32,081 nucleotides of DNA from Streptomyces niveus (GCF_001723055.1 NZ_MDCR01000091.1:1-32081); one strand, 5' to 3'; positions 13,540 to 20,519 are shown, numbered from the stretch's first letter. The notes: a model not told the origin generated them from the sequence alone. Numbers and translations: made by a program.

Positions 13540-13926
13540 CCCGCCGCCCCTCCCGTGTGGTTACTGCCCGTACCGGGACGGTAGCGCCCGGGGGTGACAC
13601 CGCACAGGCGAAAAGACCGGCCACCGTCACATGGCACGCGTAGCCGCCTCTCGTTGCCGACTGCGGCCCGTCCGGGGTGCCAAAAGACGGCAGCGGCGGG
13701 AGGGGGGAGGGGTGGCCCGGGTGCGGTGTGCCGTCGACTCCGCCGGAGTCGGGCCGGGCGCCGTACTCCCGCCGTCGCGGATGGCGGGAGCGTGAGGAGA
13801 CCGCACCGCCGGCCGTGGCTGAGGGGGAGCAGCAGCTGCCGCGAGGTGGCCGAGCCCGTCGTGGGCGCTCCGCTCAGCGCGGCACCGTGGGCCCGACCCG
13901 TTCGGCGAACTGGGAGACTTGGGCAG
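13540..13926. other. Intergenic region with hairpins, no convincing gene
   Basis: Open frames through here have poor codon character and no start signals. Perfect small hairpins are CGACTCC (13735-13741) / GGAGTCG (13745-13751) and CTCCCGCC (13766-13773) / GGCGGGAG (13783-13790). The left side carries the NERD ribosome binding site. The right side leads into the small gene at 13927. Confidence 0.5.
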
Positions 13927-14127
13927 GTGAGCACCACCCGCCGCCCGTTGGGCACCGGACCCCGCACCGCCGAGGAGCAGTCGCCAATTGGCGACCAGCG
14001 CGAACGCGGCCGGACAGCAGCAGAGCGGGCAGCCGTCGAGCCGCCCGCCCTGGCCGTCGAGAACGAGGTGGTGGAGGCGCGGCCGCCGGGCCGCCGCCCG
14101 TTGGGCACCGGGGGCGCCCGCTTCTAG
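13927..14127 (+). CDS. Small protein with duplicated RRPLGTG motif (66 aa)
   Basis: GTG 13927 opens a frame with strong G/C third positions. The same heptapeptide RRPLGTG occurs near both ends (residues 5-11 and 56-62), encoded by an exact 21-bp direct repeat at 13938-13958 and 14091-14111, 51 codons apart. In between lie QSPIGD (the 16-bp palindrome), a basic stretch QRERGRTAAERAA, and an acidic helix. It has no membrane segment and no known fold that I recognise. Purine-rich gggagac precedes the start. It may be disordered, with two identical binding motifs; the role is unknown. Confidence 0.5.
   Translation: MSTTRRPLGTGPRTAEEQSPIGDQRERGRTAAERAAVEPPALAVENEVVEARPPGRRPLGTGGARF
13980..13995. 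repeat. Dispersed palindrome GTCGCCAATTGGCGAC, copy D
   Basis: Exact copy inside the small gene at 13927, again translated Q-S-P-I-G-D. It is 8 kb from copy C. Confidence 0.95.
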
Positions 14128-14160
14128 TTTTGCTCCCTCATTTGAGGGCCGATTTATGGA

Positions 14161-14221
14161 ACTTCCCCAGGTCAGATGGGGTAACAGTCGCCCGGACTGT
14201 TACCGCGATCCTGGGGGAAGT
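14161..14221. repeat. Nested inverted repeat (cruciform-like)
   Basis: Inner arms GGTAACAGT (14180-14188) and ACTGTTACC (14196-14204) are perfect, with a 7-base loop. Outer arms ACTTCCCCAGG (14161-14171) and CCTGGGGGAAGT (14210-14221) pair with one bulge. The leftward gene stop at 14200 lies inside, so it may be a terminator. GGTAACAGTCG recurs at 20840. Nearby CCCTCA-tt-TGAGGG (14135-14148) is a second small palindrome. Confidence 0.6.
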
Positions 14222-14463
14222 GCCCGCCGCCGGCGGGCCGTTCGCTCCGGCCGAGCCGGGACGTCCGCACGGTCGACGCGTACCGAGGTGGGGCCCTCGT
14301 CCGGCTGGACGTCGAGCACCAGGCGCAGGCCGCCGCCGCGGTGCGTGAGCCGGGTCGGCTCACCGGCCTGCAGCGCGGTGCACGCCTGCAGAAGCGGCAG
14401 CAGGATCTCCACCACCCGCTCGCCCCGCTCGCGATCGTCCGTCATGACCCTGATCTGCACCAT
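14200..14463 (-). CDS. Small conserved-looking hypothetical protein (87 aa)
   Basis: MVQIRVMTDDRERGERVVEILLPLLQACTAL followed by a strand RLVLDVQP suggests a small alpha/beta fold (strand-helix-strand) with a flexible Arg-rich tail. ATG 14463 is preceded by aaggggg at suitable spacing, and the gene begins 16 bases after the exonuclease stop on the same strand, so the two form an operon. The family is not recognised. The C-terminal 25 residues run into the nested inverted repeat and may be less conserved. Confidence 0.6.
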   Translation of the reverse strand: MVQIRVMTDDRERGERVVEILLPLLQACTALQAGEPTRLTHRGGGLRLVLDVQPDEGPTSVRVDRADVPARPERTARRRRALPPGSR

Positions 14464-14479
14464 GAGGTGAACCCCCTTC

Positions 14480-15811
14480 TCAGTCGACCGAGGAGGCCAC
14501 GGGCGCGGCCATCTCACGAAGTCGGTCGAGTACCGCCCGGACGTCGCCCAGGGCACGGTGGCCGCCGCCGAGCGCCTGCCAGCTGTAGTTGCCCCAGTAG
14601 TCCGACCAGTCGCCGTACCAGTCCGAGTACGGCACCATCGCGTCCTCCAGCGTCATGCCGTCGAGCCAGGCCGCCGCCGACGCCGCCGGGTCCTCGTGAC
14701 CGGCCGCCCGGTAGTGCCGGGTCAGCTCCCAGCGCAACACCCCCTTGTCGTACGGGGCGTTCCAGATCAGGCACCGCCGCCCGTCGAGCGCGGCCGTGAG
14801 GCCGACGAGGATCTGCCCGAACAAGGGCGCCGTGGCCACCGCCTCGTCCGTGATGCCGTGGATCTCCGAGGCGTCCGCCGGAATCGGCCGCCCGGGGTTG
14901 ACCAGGGTGTCCACCAGGACGTCCCCGGAGCCGGAGATGACCGCCAGTTCCACCACGCACGCTTCCGCGTCGAGCCCCGTCGTCTCCGTGTCGAGGACCA
15001 CCAGGGCCTCGTCCGCGAGCGCGGCCGCCGCCCACTCCTGCAGTTCGAGCACCCGCCGGCGCCGGGCCTCCCGCTCAGCCTCCCGGGCCTCCACCGCCCG
15101 CTGTTCGGCTTCCGCCCGCTCCCGTGCGTCGCGTTCCTCGCACGGCGAGCACCACCGCGGCCGCCAGTACCCGTACGGGTTCGCCTCCCGCCAGCGGCGC
15201 ACCGCCGCTTTGGTGGCCGTCTTCACCGAGCAGTCCCGACCCGGGCAGGTGATGGAGTACAGCACCGCCTCAGTCTTCCGGGCCCGTTCTTCCGCGAGCT
15301 GGGCACGGCGGCAATCGCCACACCGGTTGTGCGCCGCCGGGTACGGACGCTCGCGCACCGTCCCGCAGCCCCAGCACGTCCGGGCCCGCTCGCGCTGCCG
15401 GGCCAGCTGTGCCTTGTGCCAGCACTGCGAGCACGGGCGGCCGTTCAACCGGTGCTCGCGCACCTTGCCGCACTCCGGGCAGGTCCGGGCCGCCTCCATG
15501 CGCTTCTTCACCGCCGAGGACAGCGGCCGCATCTTCACCGCGGCCGCCGGGTCGTACAGCGGCACCTCCAGGTCGTGCTTGCGCAGGTAGAGGTACGCGA
15601 GGACGGGCTGACCGTCCGCCAGCTTCAGCCGGGCCTGGCCCAGTTGCGTCTGCGTTTGCAGGTACGCCGGCGCCTGCCCCCACCGGTAGACGGGCAGCCC
15701 GCCCGTGAAGCCGTAGGGCTCCCCGCGCGGCACCCGATCCGGGGCCTGATCTGCGCTTTCACGACTGGCCGGGACCGTCCCCGCCGTGCGTGCCGTCGTT
15801 GCCGTGCTCAC
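14480..15811 (-). CDS. DEDDh 3'-5' exonuclease with N-terminal zinc ribbons (443 aa)
   Basis: The C-terminal 180 residues are a DnaQ-like exonuclease with all four acidic residues and the histidine visible: VVLDTETTGL (Exo I D and E), HGITDEAV, NAPYDKGVL (Exo II D) and HRALGDVRAVLDRL (Exo III H and D). Before it lie three or four cysteine clusters (CPECGKVREH ... CSQC, CWGC ... CGDC, CPGRDC ... CSPC) that look like zinc ribbons, then an Arg/Glu-rich helix. Fusions of such ribbons to DEDDh domains occur in Streptomyces plasmids. GTG 15811 follows ggaggt; an ATG at 15856 lies within the -10 box, so it is rejected. Confidence 0.85.
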   Translation of the reverse strand: MSTATTARTAGTVPASRESADQAPDRVPRGEPYGFTGGLPVYRWGQAPAYLQTQTQLGQARLKLADGQPVLAYLYLRKHDLEVPLYDPAAAVKMRPLSSAVKKRMEAARTCPECGKVREHRLNGRPCSQCWHKAQLARQRERARTCWGCGTVRERPYPAAHNRCGDCRRAQLAEERARKTEAVLYSITCPGRDCSVKTATKAAVRRWREANPYGYWRPRWCSPCEERDARERAEAEQRAVEAREAEREARRRRVLELQEWAAAALADEALVVLDTETTGLDAEACVVELAVISGSGDVLVDTLVNPGRPIPADASEIHGITDEAVATAPLFGQILVGLTAALDGRRCLIWNAPYDKGVLRWELTRHYRAAGHEDPAASAAAWLDGMTLEDAMVPYSDWYGDWSDYWGNYSWQALGGGHRALGDVRAVLDRLREMAAPVASSVD

Positions 15812-15855
15812 CCGTACCTCCCGAGGACAGTCCGCCGGAATTCCCGACGCTAGCA

Positions 15856-15885
15856 TTTATAGACCCCATTCGGGCCGCTTTTCAA
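15856..15885 (-). promoter_or_regulatory. Promoter of the exonuclease operon
   Basis: On the minus strand, TTGAAA (15880-15885) and TATAAA (15856-15861) are separated by 18 bases, close to the housekeeping sigma consensus. The gene has a short leader with ribosome binding site ggaggt. Confidence 0.75.
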
Positions 15886-15956
15886 ACTCCGCCATCCGAG
15901 GAAATCGAAAAAGCCGGAGGACGCTTAGAACTGTGCGCGCGAAGCCGGATTCTCTT

Positions 15957-15970
15957 AAAGGAGATCCTTT
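15957..15970. promoter_or_regulatory. Operator-like AAAGGAGATCCTTT, copy 1
   Basis: Six-base arms AAAGGA/TCCTTT surround GA. It lies 72 bases upstream of the exonuclease promoter -35 and just after the stop of the 15991 gene. Two more copies lie at 16560 and 16603. Confidence 0.65.
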
Positions 15971-15990
15971 TAATTCACCGGCCGGGGCCG

Positions 15991-16548
15991 TCACTCGTTC
16001 GAGTGAGGGCCGTACGCGGCCAGGGCCTCCCGGATGATCCGGGCGGGCGGGTAGAGCAGGCGCGCGAGTTCGTCCCGGCGGGTCTTCTGTTCCTCTGTCA
16101 GCCGGAGCCCGGAGCCGACCAGGCCCAGTTCGTACAGCCGGGCCAGCGGCTTCTCCGAGACCCGCCACGAGGCGGTGCGCAGCTGCAGAGCGAGGTCCGC
16201 CGGGAAGGCGTAGTTCCGCTGTACCAAGGTGATTCCAGCACTCGCCCCGGGCCAGCGGCCGGACAGCGCGAGGCGGTCGAGGTCCGATTGCGTGAGCGGG
16301 GCCCACGGGCCCGCCAGGTCCTCGTCCGCCAGGCGCCGGCGGACCGCCTCCCCCACCACGACCTCCAGGGCAGGCCAGTGCTCCGGACGCATACGAGCGA
16401 CCTGTACGCGAGCGTCGCGCGGCCGAATGCCGGACGCCACCAGCTCCCGCACGGTCTCCTTTTCCTCCAGCCGCCGCCGCTTATCGAGCAGCGCAAGCGC
16501 ACCCGCTTGTGACGCGGTGATCCAAGCCGTAACGCCGATTTTCTCCAT
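15991..16548 (-). CDS. Hypothetical helical protein under AAAGGA operators (185 aa)
   Basis: The product is almost all helical (ITASQAGALALLDKRRRLEEKETVRELVASG, residues about 11-41), with basic stretches and no cysteine or membrane segment. I do not recognise the family. A helix-turn-helix may be present near residues 33-55 (VRELVASGIRPRDARVQVARM), so a DNA-binding or autoregulatory role is possible. ATG 16548 lies 12 bases after a minus-strand TAGAAT box (16555-16560), so the mRNA appears leaderless, and operator copies overlap and precede that box. It lies upstream of, and in line with, the exonuclease genes and may share control through the same sites. Confidence 0.6.
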   Translation of the reverse strand: MEKIGVTAWITASQAGALALLDKRRRLEEKETVRELVASGIRPRDARVQVARMRPEHWPALEVVVGEAVRRRLADEDLAGPWAPLTQSDLDRLALSGRWPGASAGITLVQRNYAFPADLALQLRTASWRVSEKPLARLYELGLVGSGLRLTEEQKTRRDELARLLYPPARIIREALAAYGPHSNE

Positions 16549-16554
16549 GCACTG

Positions 16555-16616
16555 ATTCTAAAGGAGATCCTTTCCGCGCGCCCCTGCGCTCCGGCTGCAT
16601 TAAAAGGATCTCCTTT
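16555..16616 (-). promoter_or_regulatory. Leaderless promoter with two AAAGGAGATCCTTT operators
   Basis: TAGAAT (16555-16560, minus strand) is 12 bases from ATG 16548. AAAGGAGATCCTTT at 16560-16573 overlaps the -10 by one base, and an inverted copy lies at 16603-16616, with centres 43 bases apart (about four helical turns). A repressor bound there would block the promoter. Confidence 0.7.
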
Positions 16617-16659
16617 TGTCGGGCGCGCCCCGCTTCGCCTTACGATCTTGAAAAGGCGA

Positions 16660-17343
16660 TCAGCCGGGCAGGCCCAGGTCGTCCAGGGACGCCCCGGCGG
16701 CCCATTGCTGCAGCTGGCGGCCGTCGAGCAGGTGGACCCCGCCCTGGCGTGAGGCCCAGAGCACATCGGCGCGGCTGTACGAGCCCCTGCTGACCACGAC
16801 CCGAATCAGGTTGTCGACCCCCGGGCGGCCCGCCTCCCGCAGGGGAGCGGGACCGGTCGGCGCGCCCTCGTCCGCCGCCTCGTCCGCCGGGCGGAACCCG
16901 ACGTCGAGCTGGCGGCCGCCGCGGTCGCGTGCGTACAGGCGGGGCCGCCCCTCGTCCGGCATCGCGATGACGTGCCAGCCGTCGCGGCGCAGCATCCGTT
17001 CGGCGGCCGCCGCCAGGCCGTGGTCATCGAGCACGCCGAGTTCGGTCGAGGTGTAGATGCCGCCGCGCCGGCGGGCCGCCGCGCGGCGCCACCGCATACC
17101 CACCGCCGTGGCGGCCGCGAGCAGGACGACGCCCAGCACCAGGCCGCCGACGCCGAGGGCACGGTGCAGCCAGACGAGGAGGACCAGCGGAGCCGCCGCG
17201 GCGAAGGCCAGCCCGACGAACGCGGGCAGCACGTCGCGCAGTTCGGGGCCGTACCGCCCCTGTGCCCGCAGCTCCGCGACCGCGCGTTGTCTCTGCGAGC
17301 GACGCGACCCGGGCACGGGAGGTCGTCTCCACCACAGCTCCAC
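16660..17343 (-). CDS. Membrane protein with degenerate Mrr-like nuclease domain (227 aa)
   Basis: A basic N-terminus is followed by two hydrophobic helices (about 40-60 and 65-82), then a domain ending IRVVVSRGSYSRADVLWASRQGGVHLLDGRQLQQWA. That is the typical C-terminal signature of Mrr-type restriction endonuclease folds (x-V-V-T-x-G-x-F-T-x-x-A ... L-I-D-G-x-x-L). In the region where D and (Q/E)-x-K are expected (RQLDVGFRPADE), the lysine is missing, so catalysis is doubtful. GTG 17343 follows ggggag. The layout mirrors the NERD protein at 12799: two helices, then a nuclease fold. Divergent from the 17543 gene. Confidence 0.65.
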   Translation of the reverse strand: MELWWRRPPVPGSRRSQRQRAVAELRAQGRYGPELRDVLPAFVGLAFAAAAPLVLLVWLHRALGVGGLVLGVVLLAAATAVGMRWRRAAARRRGGIYTSTELGVLDDHGLAAAAERMLRRDGWHVIAMPDEGRPRLYARDRGGRQLDVGFRPADEAADEGAPTGPAPLREAGRPGVDNLIRVVVSRGSYSRADVLWASRQGGVHLLDGRQLQQWAAGASLDDLGLPG

Positions 17344-17469
17344 CTGGGTCAACTCCCCATCACCGCCCGCCGTTCGTCCCTGCCCGTAGAGATACCCGCT
17401 CGCGGGAGTCTCCCGCCAACCGGGACGCGGACCGGCCACGAACTGGCCGGACGAGATACGGCGAACCAC

Positions 17470-17525
17470 TTGCGCCACCTGTTGGGGAACCCCTACAGTC
17501 AAAGGTGTTGGGGAACCCCAACACC
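17470..17525 (+). promoter_or_regulatory. Divergent promoter with two GTTGGGGAACCCC operators
   Basis: The perfect palindrome 17504-17525 has arms GGTGTTGGGG and CCCCAACACC around AA. A second, partial copy (TGTTGGGGAACCCCTACA) lies at 17480-17497, with centres 26 bases apart. A -35 TTGCGC (17470-17475) and -10 TACAGT (17494-17499) with an 18-base spacer run through the first copy. Confidence 0.7.
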
Positions 17526-17542
17526 GACGAAGGGAACCGCAC

Positions 17543-18037
17543 ATGACGACCCCTCAGCACCGCCCCCTCCCGTCCCCGGTGGACGAGCCCATGGCCGTGA
17601 GCCGGCCGGGCATGGAGCCCTGGGAGACCTCCGGCCGGACAGCCCACTGGCCGGACGGAGTGGGCACGTACACGCTCGCGTTCCACGGCAACAAGCAGTG
17701 GAGTATCGCGGACGAGGCGGACAGCGCCATCCTGGCCATGGACGCGATCCAGGCCGGGAACCCCAACCTGGGGGAGGAGTTCATCTACGCGAACCTGCGG
17801 GACATCCGGCGCCTGAAGCAGCGGCTGACCGCCATCGAGGAGGAGCTGTTGCTGATGGCCCGCGAGCCCGACGAGGACGGGGACAAGGTGTCGTGGCGCG
17901 ACCTGGGCGAAGGGCTGGGCCAGCACCACACCACGGTGAAGGAGCGGCACGACCGCATCGCGGCGGGCGGCACCCACAGCTTCCGCCGCTGGCTCACCGA
18001 GAACACCCCCCGCGCCGACCTCTACCCGACCAACTGA
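17543..18037 (+). CDS. Hypothetical protein with C-terminal HTH-like segment (164 aa)
   Basis: Family not recognised. After a Pro-rich start, a small domain (VGTYTLAFHGNKQWSIADEADSA) leads to a long helix (LRDIRRLKQRLTAIEEELLLMA, about residues 87-108). Next comes VSWRDLGEGLGQHHTTVKERHDRI, which resembles a helix-turn-helix of the sigma-4 or MerR style. ATG 17543 is preceded by gaaggga. Its promoter is covered by the GTTGGGGAACCCC operators, so it may autoregulate as well as regulate the divergent gene. It is the first gene of a co-directional set of four. Confidence 0.6.
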   Translation: MTTPQHRPLPSPVDEPMAVSRPGMEPWETSGRTAHWPDGVGTYTLAFHGNKQWSIADEADSAILAMDAIQAGNPNLGEEFIYANLRDIRRLKQRLTAIEEELLLMAREPDEDGDKVSWRDLGEGLGQHHTTVKERHDRIAAGGTHSFRRWLTENTPRADLYPTN

Positions 18038-18052
18038 AGGGCGACCACCACC

Positions 18053-18538
18053 GTGAGCACCGACGCGTACAAGGACTTCCAGGCCCTCCAGGTCCGCCGC
18101 CCCGACGACCTCCCGCCGGCCGTCCCCCTGACCTGGCAGGCGGAGAAGCACTCCCAGCACGCCGAGCGGCTGTCGAACCGCCGCCTGCCCGCCGACTTCC
18201 CGCACGAGGTCGAGCGCGGCGACGCGGGCGACGCGCTCGCGCAGCTGGCCCTGGGAGAGGCCATCCGCCGCACCGCCCTGAACTACCGCCCGAGCACCGT
18301 GCACGAGGCCCTGCAGTTGGGCGCGACCTGGAACGAGGTGGCGGCCGCGCTGGACTGCACCCCGGACGAGGCGCGCGACGTGCTCCGGTCCTACGCGGAC
18401 GGACAGCGCCGCCTGTACGAGGGCGACGAGCGCGAGGGCCGCCGCCCGATCGGCTTCACCGTCGAGCAGCACCAGGAGGCGCACGCGCTCACCGAGCTGG
18501 CCGACGACGAGTCGGCGGCCGTCGAGGAGGACCGGTGA
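18053..18538 (+). CDS. Hypothetical protein with HTH-like segment (161 aa)
   Basis: The N-terminal 80 residues carry charged helices (EKHSQHAERLSNRRL). Residues about 83-123 (TVHEALQLGATWNEVAAALDCTPDEARDVLRSYADGQ) look like a helix-turn-helix, with A-T-W-x-E-V-A-A-A-L as the first helix. The C-terminus is acidic. GTG 18053 is 15 bases after the previous stop. The stop overlaps the next GTG by 4 bases. Not assigned to a family; a DNA-binding role in transfer or replication is possible. Confidence 0.6.
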   Translation: MSTDAYKDFQALQVRRPDDLPPAVPLTWQAEKHSQHAERLSNRRLPADFPHEVERGDAGDALAQLALGEAIRRTALNYRPSTVHEALQLGATWNEVAAALDCTPDEARDVLRSYADGQRRLYEGDEREGRRPIGFTVEQHQEAHALTELADDESAAVEEDR

Positions 18539-18825
18539 TCCGGGACGCCGTGACGTGCGACCGCGACGGGTGCGTCGCGCTGTTCCTGGAACCCGTGGAC
18601 GACCCGTACGCGCTGGACACCGACGAGTTCGAGGACGTCATGAAGCGCGCCGGGTGGACCTACGGCGACGACGGGCACCGGTGCCCCGGGTGCGTCCGGG
18701 GCACCGGCCCGGTGCTGGAACTGGGGGAGTGCCCGCGCTGCACCGGGACGACCGTCGACATCCCGGCGGGGGCGCGGTGCCACTACTGCGGGCACGTCGA
18801 GCCCCACCCGAAGGAGGAGTGGTGA
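18535..18825 (+). CDS. Small zinc-ribbon protein (96 aa)
   Basis: Three cysteine pairs are visible in order: CDRDGC at residues 7-12, CPGC and CPRC in the middle, then CHYCGH near the end. This makes a zinc-binding fold very likely. A region of acidic residues (DPYALDTDEFEDVMKRAGW) follows the first pair. Small proteins with this layout are frequent in Streptomyces plasmids and phages and have no agreed function. The GTG start is set by the GTGA overlap with the previous gene, and its own stop overlaps the next GTG. Confidence 0.65.
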   Translation: MIRDAVTCDRDGCVALFLEPVDDPYALDTDEFEDVMKRAGWTYGDDGHRCPGCVRGTGPVLELGECPRCTGTTVDIPAGARCHYCGHVEPHPKEEW

Positions 18826-19145
18826 TCCTGCGAGCCATCCGCCGGCGGCGCGAACGCCTGGCCGCCGAACAGCAGGCCCGGCACTTCCAGGCCCAGGTGC
18901 AGCAGGCCACGGACATGGCCATCACTGCGGCGGTGCGGGCCCGCCTCTCCGAACCCGTGACAGACATCCACGTCACCTGGCCGTTACGGGTCACGGTGGG
19001 CGACGTCCTCACGGCCGCGCGGGAGCACTTCGCCCTGGACGTCCACGAGGCAGACGCCGCCGCGATGCTCCGGCACCGACTGGAATGGCGGGGGCACGCG
19101 GGGTGGGGCGACCTCGTGACCGACGCCTACGAGTACGACGACTGA
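18822..19145 (+). CDS. Small hypothetical protein (107 aa)
   Basis: A basic N-terminal helix (RAIRRRRERLAAEQQARHFQAQ) is followed by a small alpha/beta domain (VTDIHVTWPLRVTVGDVLTAAREHFALDVHEADAAAMLRHRLEW). The family is not recognised. GTG 18822 overlaps the previous stop by 4 bases, completing a run of coupled genes. A strong terminator follows 20 bases after the stop, so this is the operon end. Confidence 0.6.
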   Translation: MILRAIRRRRERLAAEQQARHFQAQVQQATDMAITAAVRARLSEPVTDIHVTWPLRVTVGDVLTAAREHFALDVHEADAAAMLRHRLEWRGHAGWGDLVTDAYEYDD

Positions 19146-19165
19146 CCGACCCTCAGCACCCCGAC

Positions 19166-19201
19166 CGGCCGCCCCTGGAACGCGAGTTCCAGCGGCGGCC
19201 G
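19166..19201 (+). terminator. Strong two-part hairpin terminator
   Basis: Outer arms CGGCCGCC (19166-19173) and GGCGGCCG (19194-19201) enclose CTGGAAC-gcga-GTTCCAG (19175-19192). It ends the 17543-19145 operon. Confidence 0.8.
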
Positions 19202-19237
19202 TTGCCGTTCCAGTCCGCCCGAACCCCTCCCGCTTTG

Positions 19238-19257
19238 TAGCGTGTTCACGCTACGAT
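19238..19257 (+). promoter_or_regulatory. TAGCGTG operator with leaderless -10 box
   Basis: The perfect palindrome TAGCGTGTTCACGCTA (19238-19253) overlaps the -10 box TACGAT (19252-19257), which is 13 bases before ATG 19265. A repressor here would block the SprT-like/HNH operon. Four related sites lie at 20520-20778. Confidence 0.75.
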
Positions 19258-19264
19258 CTGAGAC

Positions 19265-19996
19265 ATGCCGACTCAAGAGGGAACCCGGATCACCGCCGCG
19301 CTGGAATCGACTTGGGCCGCGTTCCAGAAGCACCACCCCGACCTTCCAGACGTCGTGATGATCACCGGCACGGGTACGCAGGGGCGGAACAAGAAGCGGC
19401 CGTCCTGGGGGCACCACACGGCGGACCGGTGGCTGGACGCGGCGGCCGGCGGCCGCCGGGCGGAGCTGTTCATCTCCGGCGAGGCCATCGCCGTGGGCGG
19501 GCAGATGGTGGTGGAGACCGCGCTGCACGAGGCCGCGCACGCGCTCGCGGCCGCCCGGGGCATCCGGGACACCTCGTGTGCGGGCCGCTGGCACAACCGG
19601 AAGTTCGCGGCCCTGGCCGAGGAGTTGGGGCTGGAGCCGCCGAAGCGGGCGGAGAAGGTCATCGGCTTCTCGGAGGCCCCGATCACCGCCGCCACGGTCA
19701 GCCGGTACGCGTCCGTCATCAGGAAGTTGGACGCCGCCGCCCTGGCCCGGATCGAGGCGCCCGACGAGGGCGGGGACCAGGAGCAGGACGAGGACGGGAA
19801 GAAGGAGGGCCCGCGCGGCGGGAAGGGCCGGGCGGGTAAGCGCCTGGCCGTGGCGTGCGAGTGTGACCCGCCCCGCCGGATGCAGGTCACCCCGAAGCTG
19901 TTGGAGGGCGGGGCGATCCTGTGCGGGGAGTGCCGCGAGCCGTTCGAGGCCGAGGAGTCCGCCGAGGACACCGAGCCGGACGAGGCCGCCGCATGA
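19265..19996 (+). CDS. SprT-like zinc metalloprotease (243 aa)
   Basis: ALHEAAHALAAARG holds the zinc motif H-E-x-x-H (His88, Glu89, His92). WHNRKFAALAEELGL follows about 20 residues later, with the third His, as in SprT/Spartan-like peptidases. The C-terminal region has a charged linker (EGGDQEQDEDGKKEG) and a zinc ribbon-like CECDP ... CGEC, also typical of SprT proteins. Eukaryotic Spartan cleaves proteins crosslinked to DNA; a plasmid copy might clear DNA-protein adducts such as stalled relaxase (inference). The mRNA appears leaderless, and the operator TAGCGTG covers the promoter. It is coupled to the HNH gene by a 4-base overlap. Confidence 0.8.
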   Translation: MPTQEGTRITAALESTWAAFQKHHPDLPDVVMITGTGTQGRNKKRPSWGHHTADRWLDAAAGGRRAELFISGEAIAVGGQMVVETALHEAAHALAAARGIRDTSCAGRWHNRKFAALAEELGLEPPKRAEKVIGFSEAPITAATVSRYASVIRKLDAAALARIEAPDEGGDQEQDEDGKKEGPRGGKGRAGKRLAVACECDPPRRMQVTPKLLEGGAILCGECREPFEAEESAEDTEPDEAAA

Positions 19997-20508
19997 GCGA
20001 GCCGACCCCCGCGGTTCCCTGGGACCGACTGGCCGCCGACCCGGCGACCGCCGCCCGGTACGAGGCGAAGGTGTACCGCGGCCCCGGCCCGACGCCGTGC
20101 CACTGGTGGCTCGGGGCCATCAGCGACTCCGGGCACGGGAAGCTCCGGGCGGGCAGCCGCCCGGCGGGCACCTCCCGCGTGGTGTCGGCCCACGTCCTGG
20201 GGTTCGTCATCTGCCACGGCGCGGCCGCACTGCGGAACGGCGCCGTGGTCCGGCACACCTGCGACGAGAGCAGCTGTCAGAACCCGGACCACTGGCTGGC
20301 GGGGGAGCGGCTGCAGAACATCGTGGACTACGCGGCCCGCCGGGGGCTGACCGGTCACGCGCTCGCGGACGTGCGGGGCGCGGCGGGTCGGGCGGTTGCG
20401 GTGAGGGACGCGATCCTGGTCGCCGAGCCGGGCACGGAGGCCGCCGCCATCGCGGCCGCGCTCGCGGCCGGCCACCCCTCGGGGGAGCACCAGGACACCC
20501 TCTGGTGA
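19993..20508 (+). CDS. HNH endonuclease-like protein (171 aa)
   Basis: CHWWLGAISDSGHGK followed by SAHVLGFVICHG and then RHTCDESSCQNPDHWLAGERLQNIVD matches the HNH nuclease type common in actinophages: H-x-C-x-x-x-x-C-x-N-P-x-H, with the zinc ligands and the second His visible. The C-terminal 50 residues are Ala-rich helical. ATG 19993 overlaps the SprT stop by 4 bases, so the two genes are coupled and co-regulated. A nicking, homing or defensive role is possible. The TAGCGTG sites begin 12 bases after its stop. Confidence 0.75.
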   Translation: MSEPTPAVPWDRLAADPATAARYEAKVYRGPGPTPCHWWLGAISDSGHGKLRAGSRPAGTSRVVSAHVLGFVICHGAAALRNGAVVRHTCDESSCQNPDHWLAGERLQNIVDYAARRGLTGHALADVRGAAGRAVAVRDAILVAEPGTEAAAIAAALAAGHPSGEHQDTLW

Positions 20509-20519
20509 AGGCCGCTTCG

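Noticed and set aside
13536..14108. Minus-strand frame in the 13.5-14.1 kb region
   Set aside because: Low-complexity translation with no start signals; it would overlap the NERD start and promoter region.
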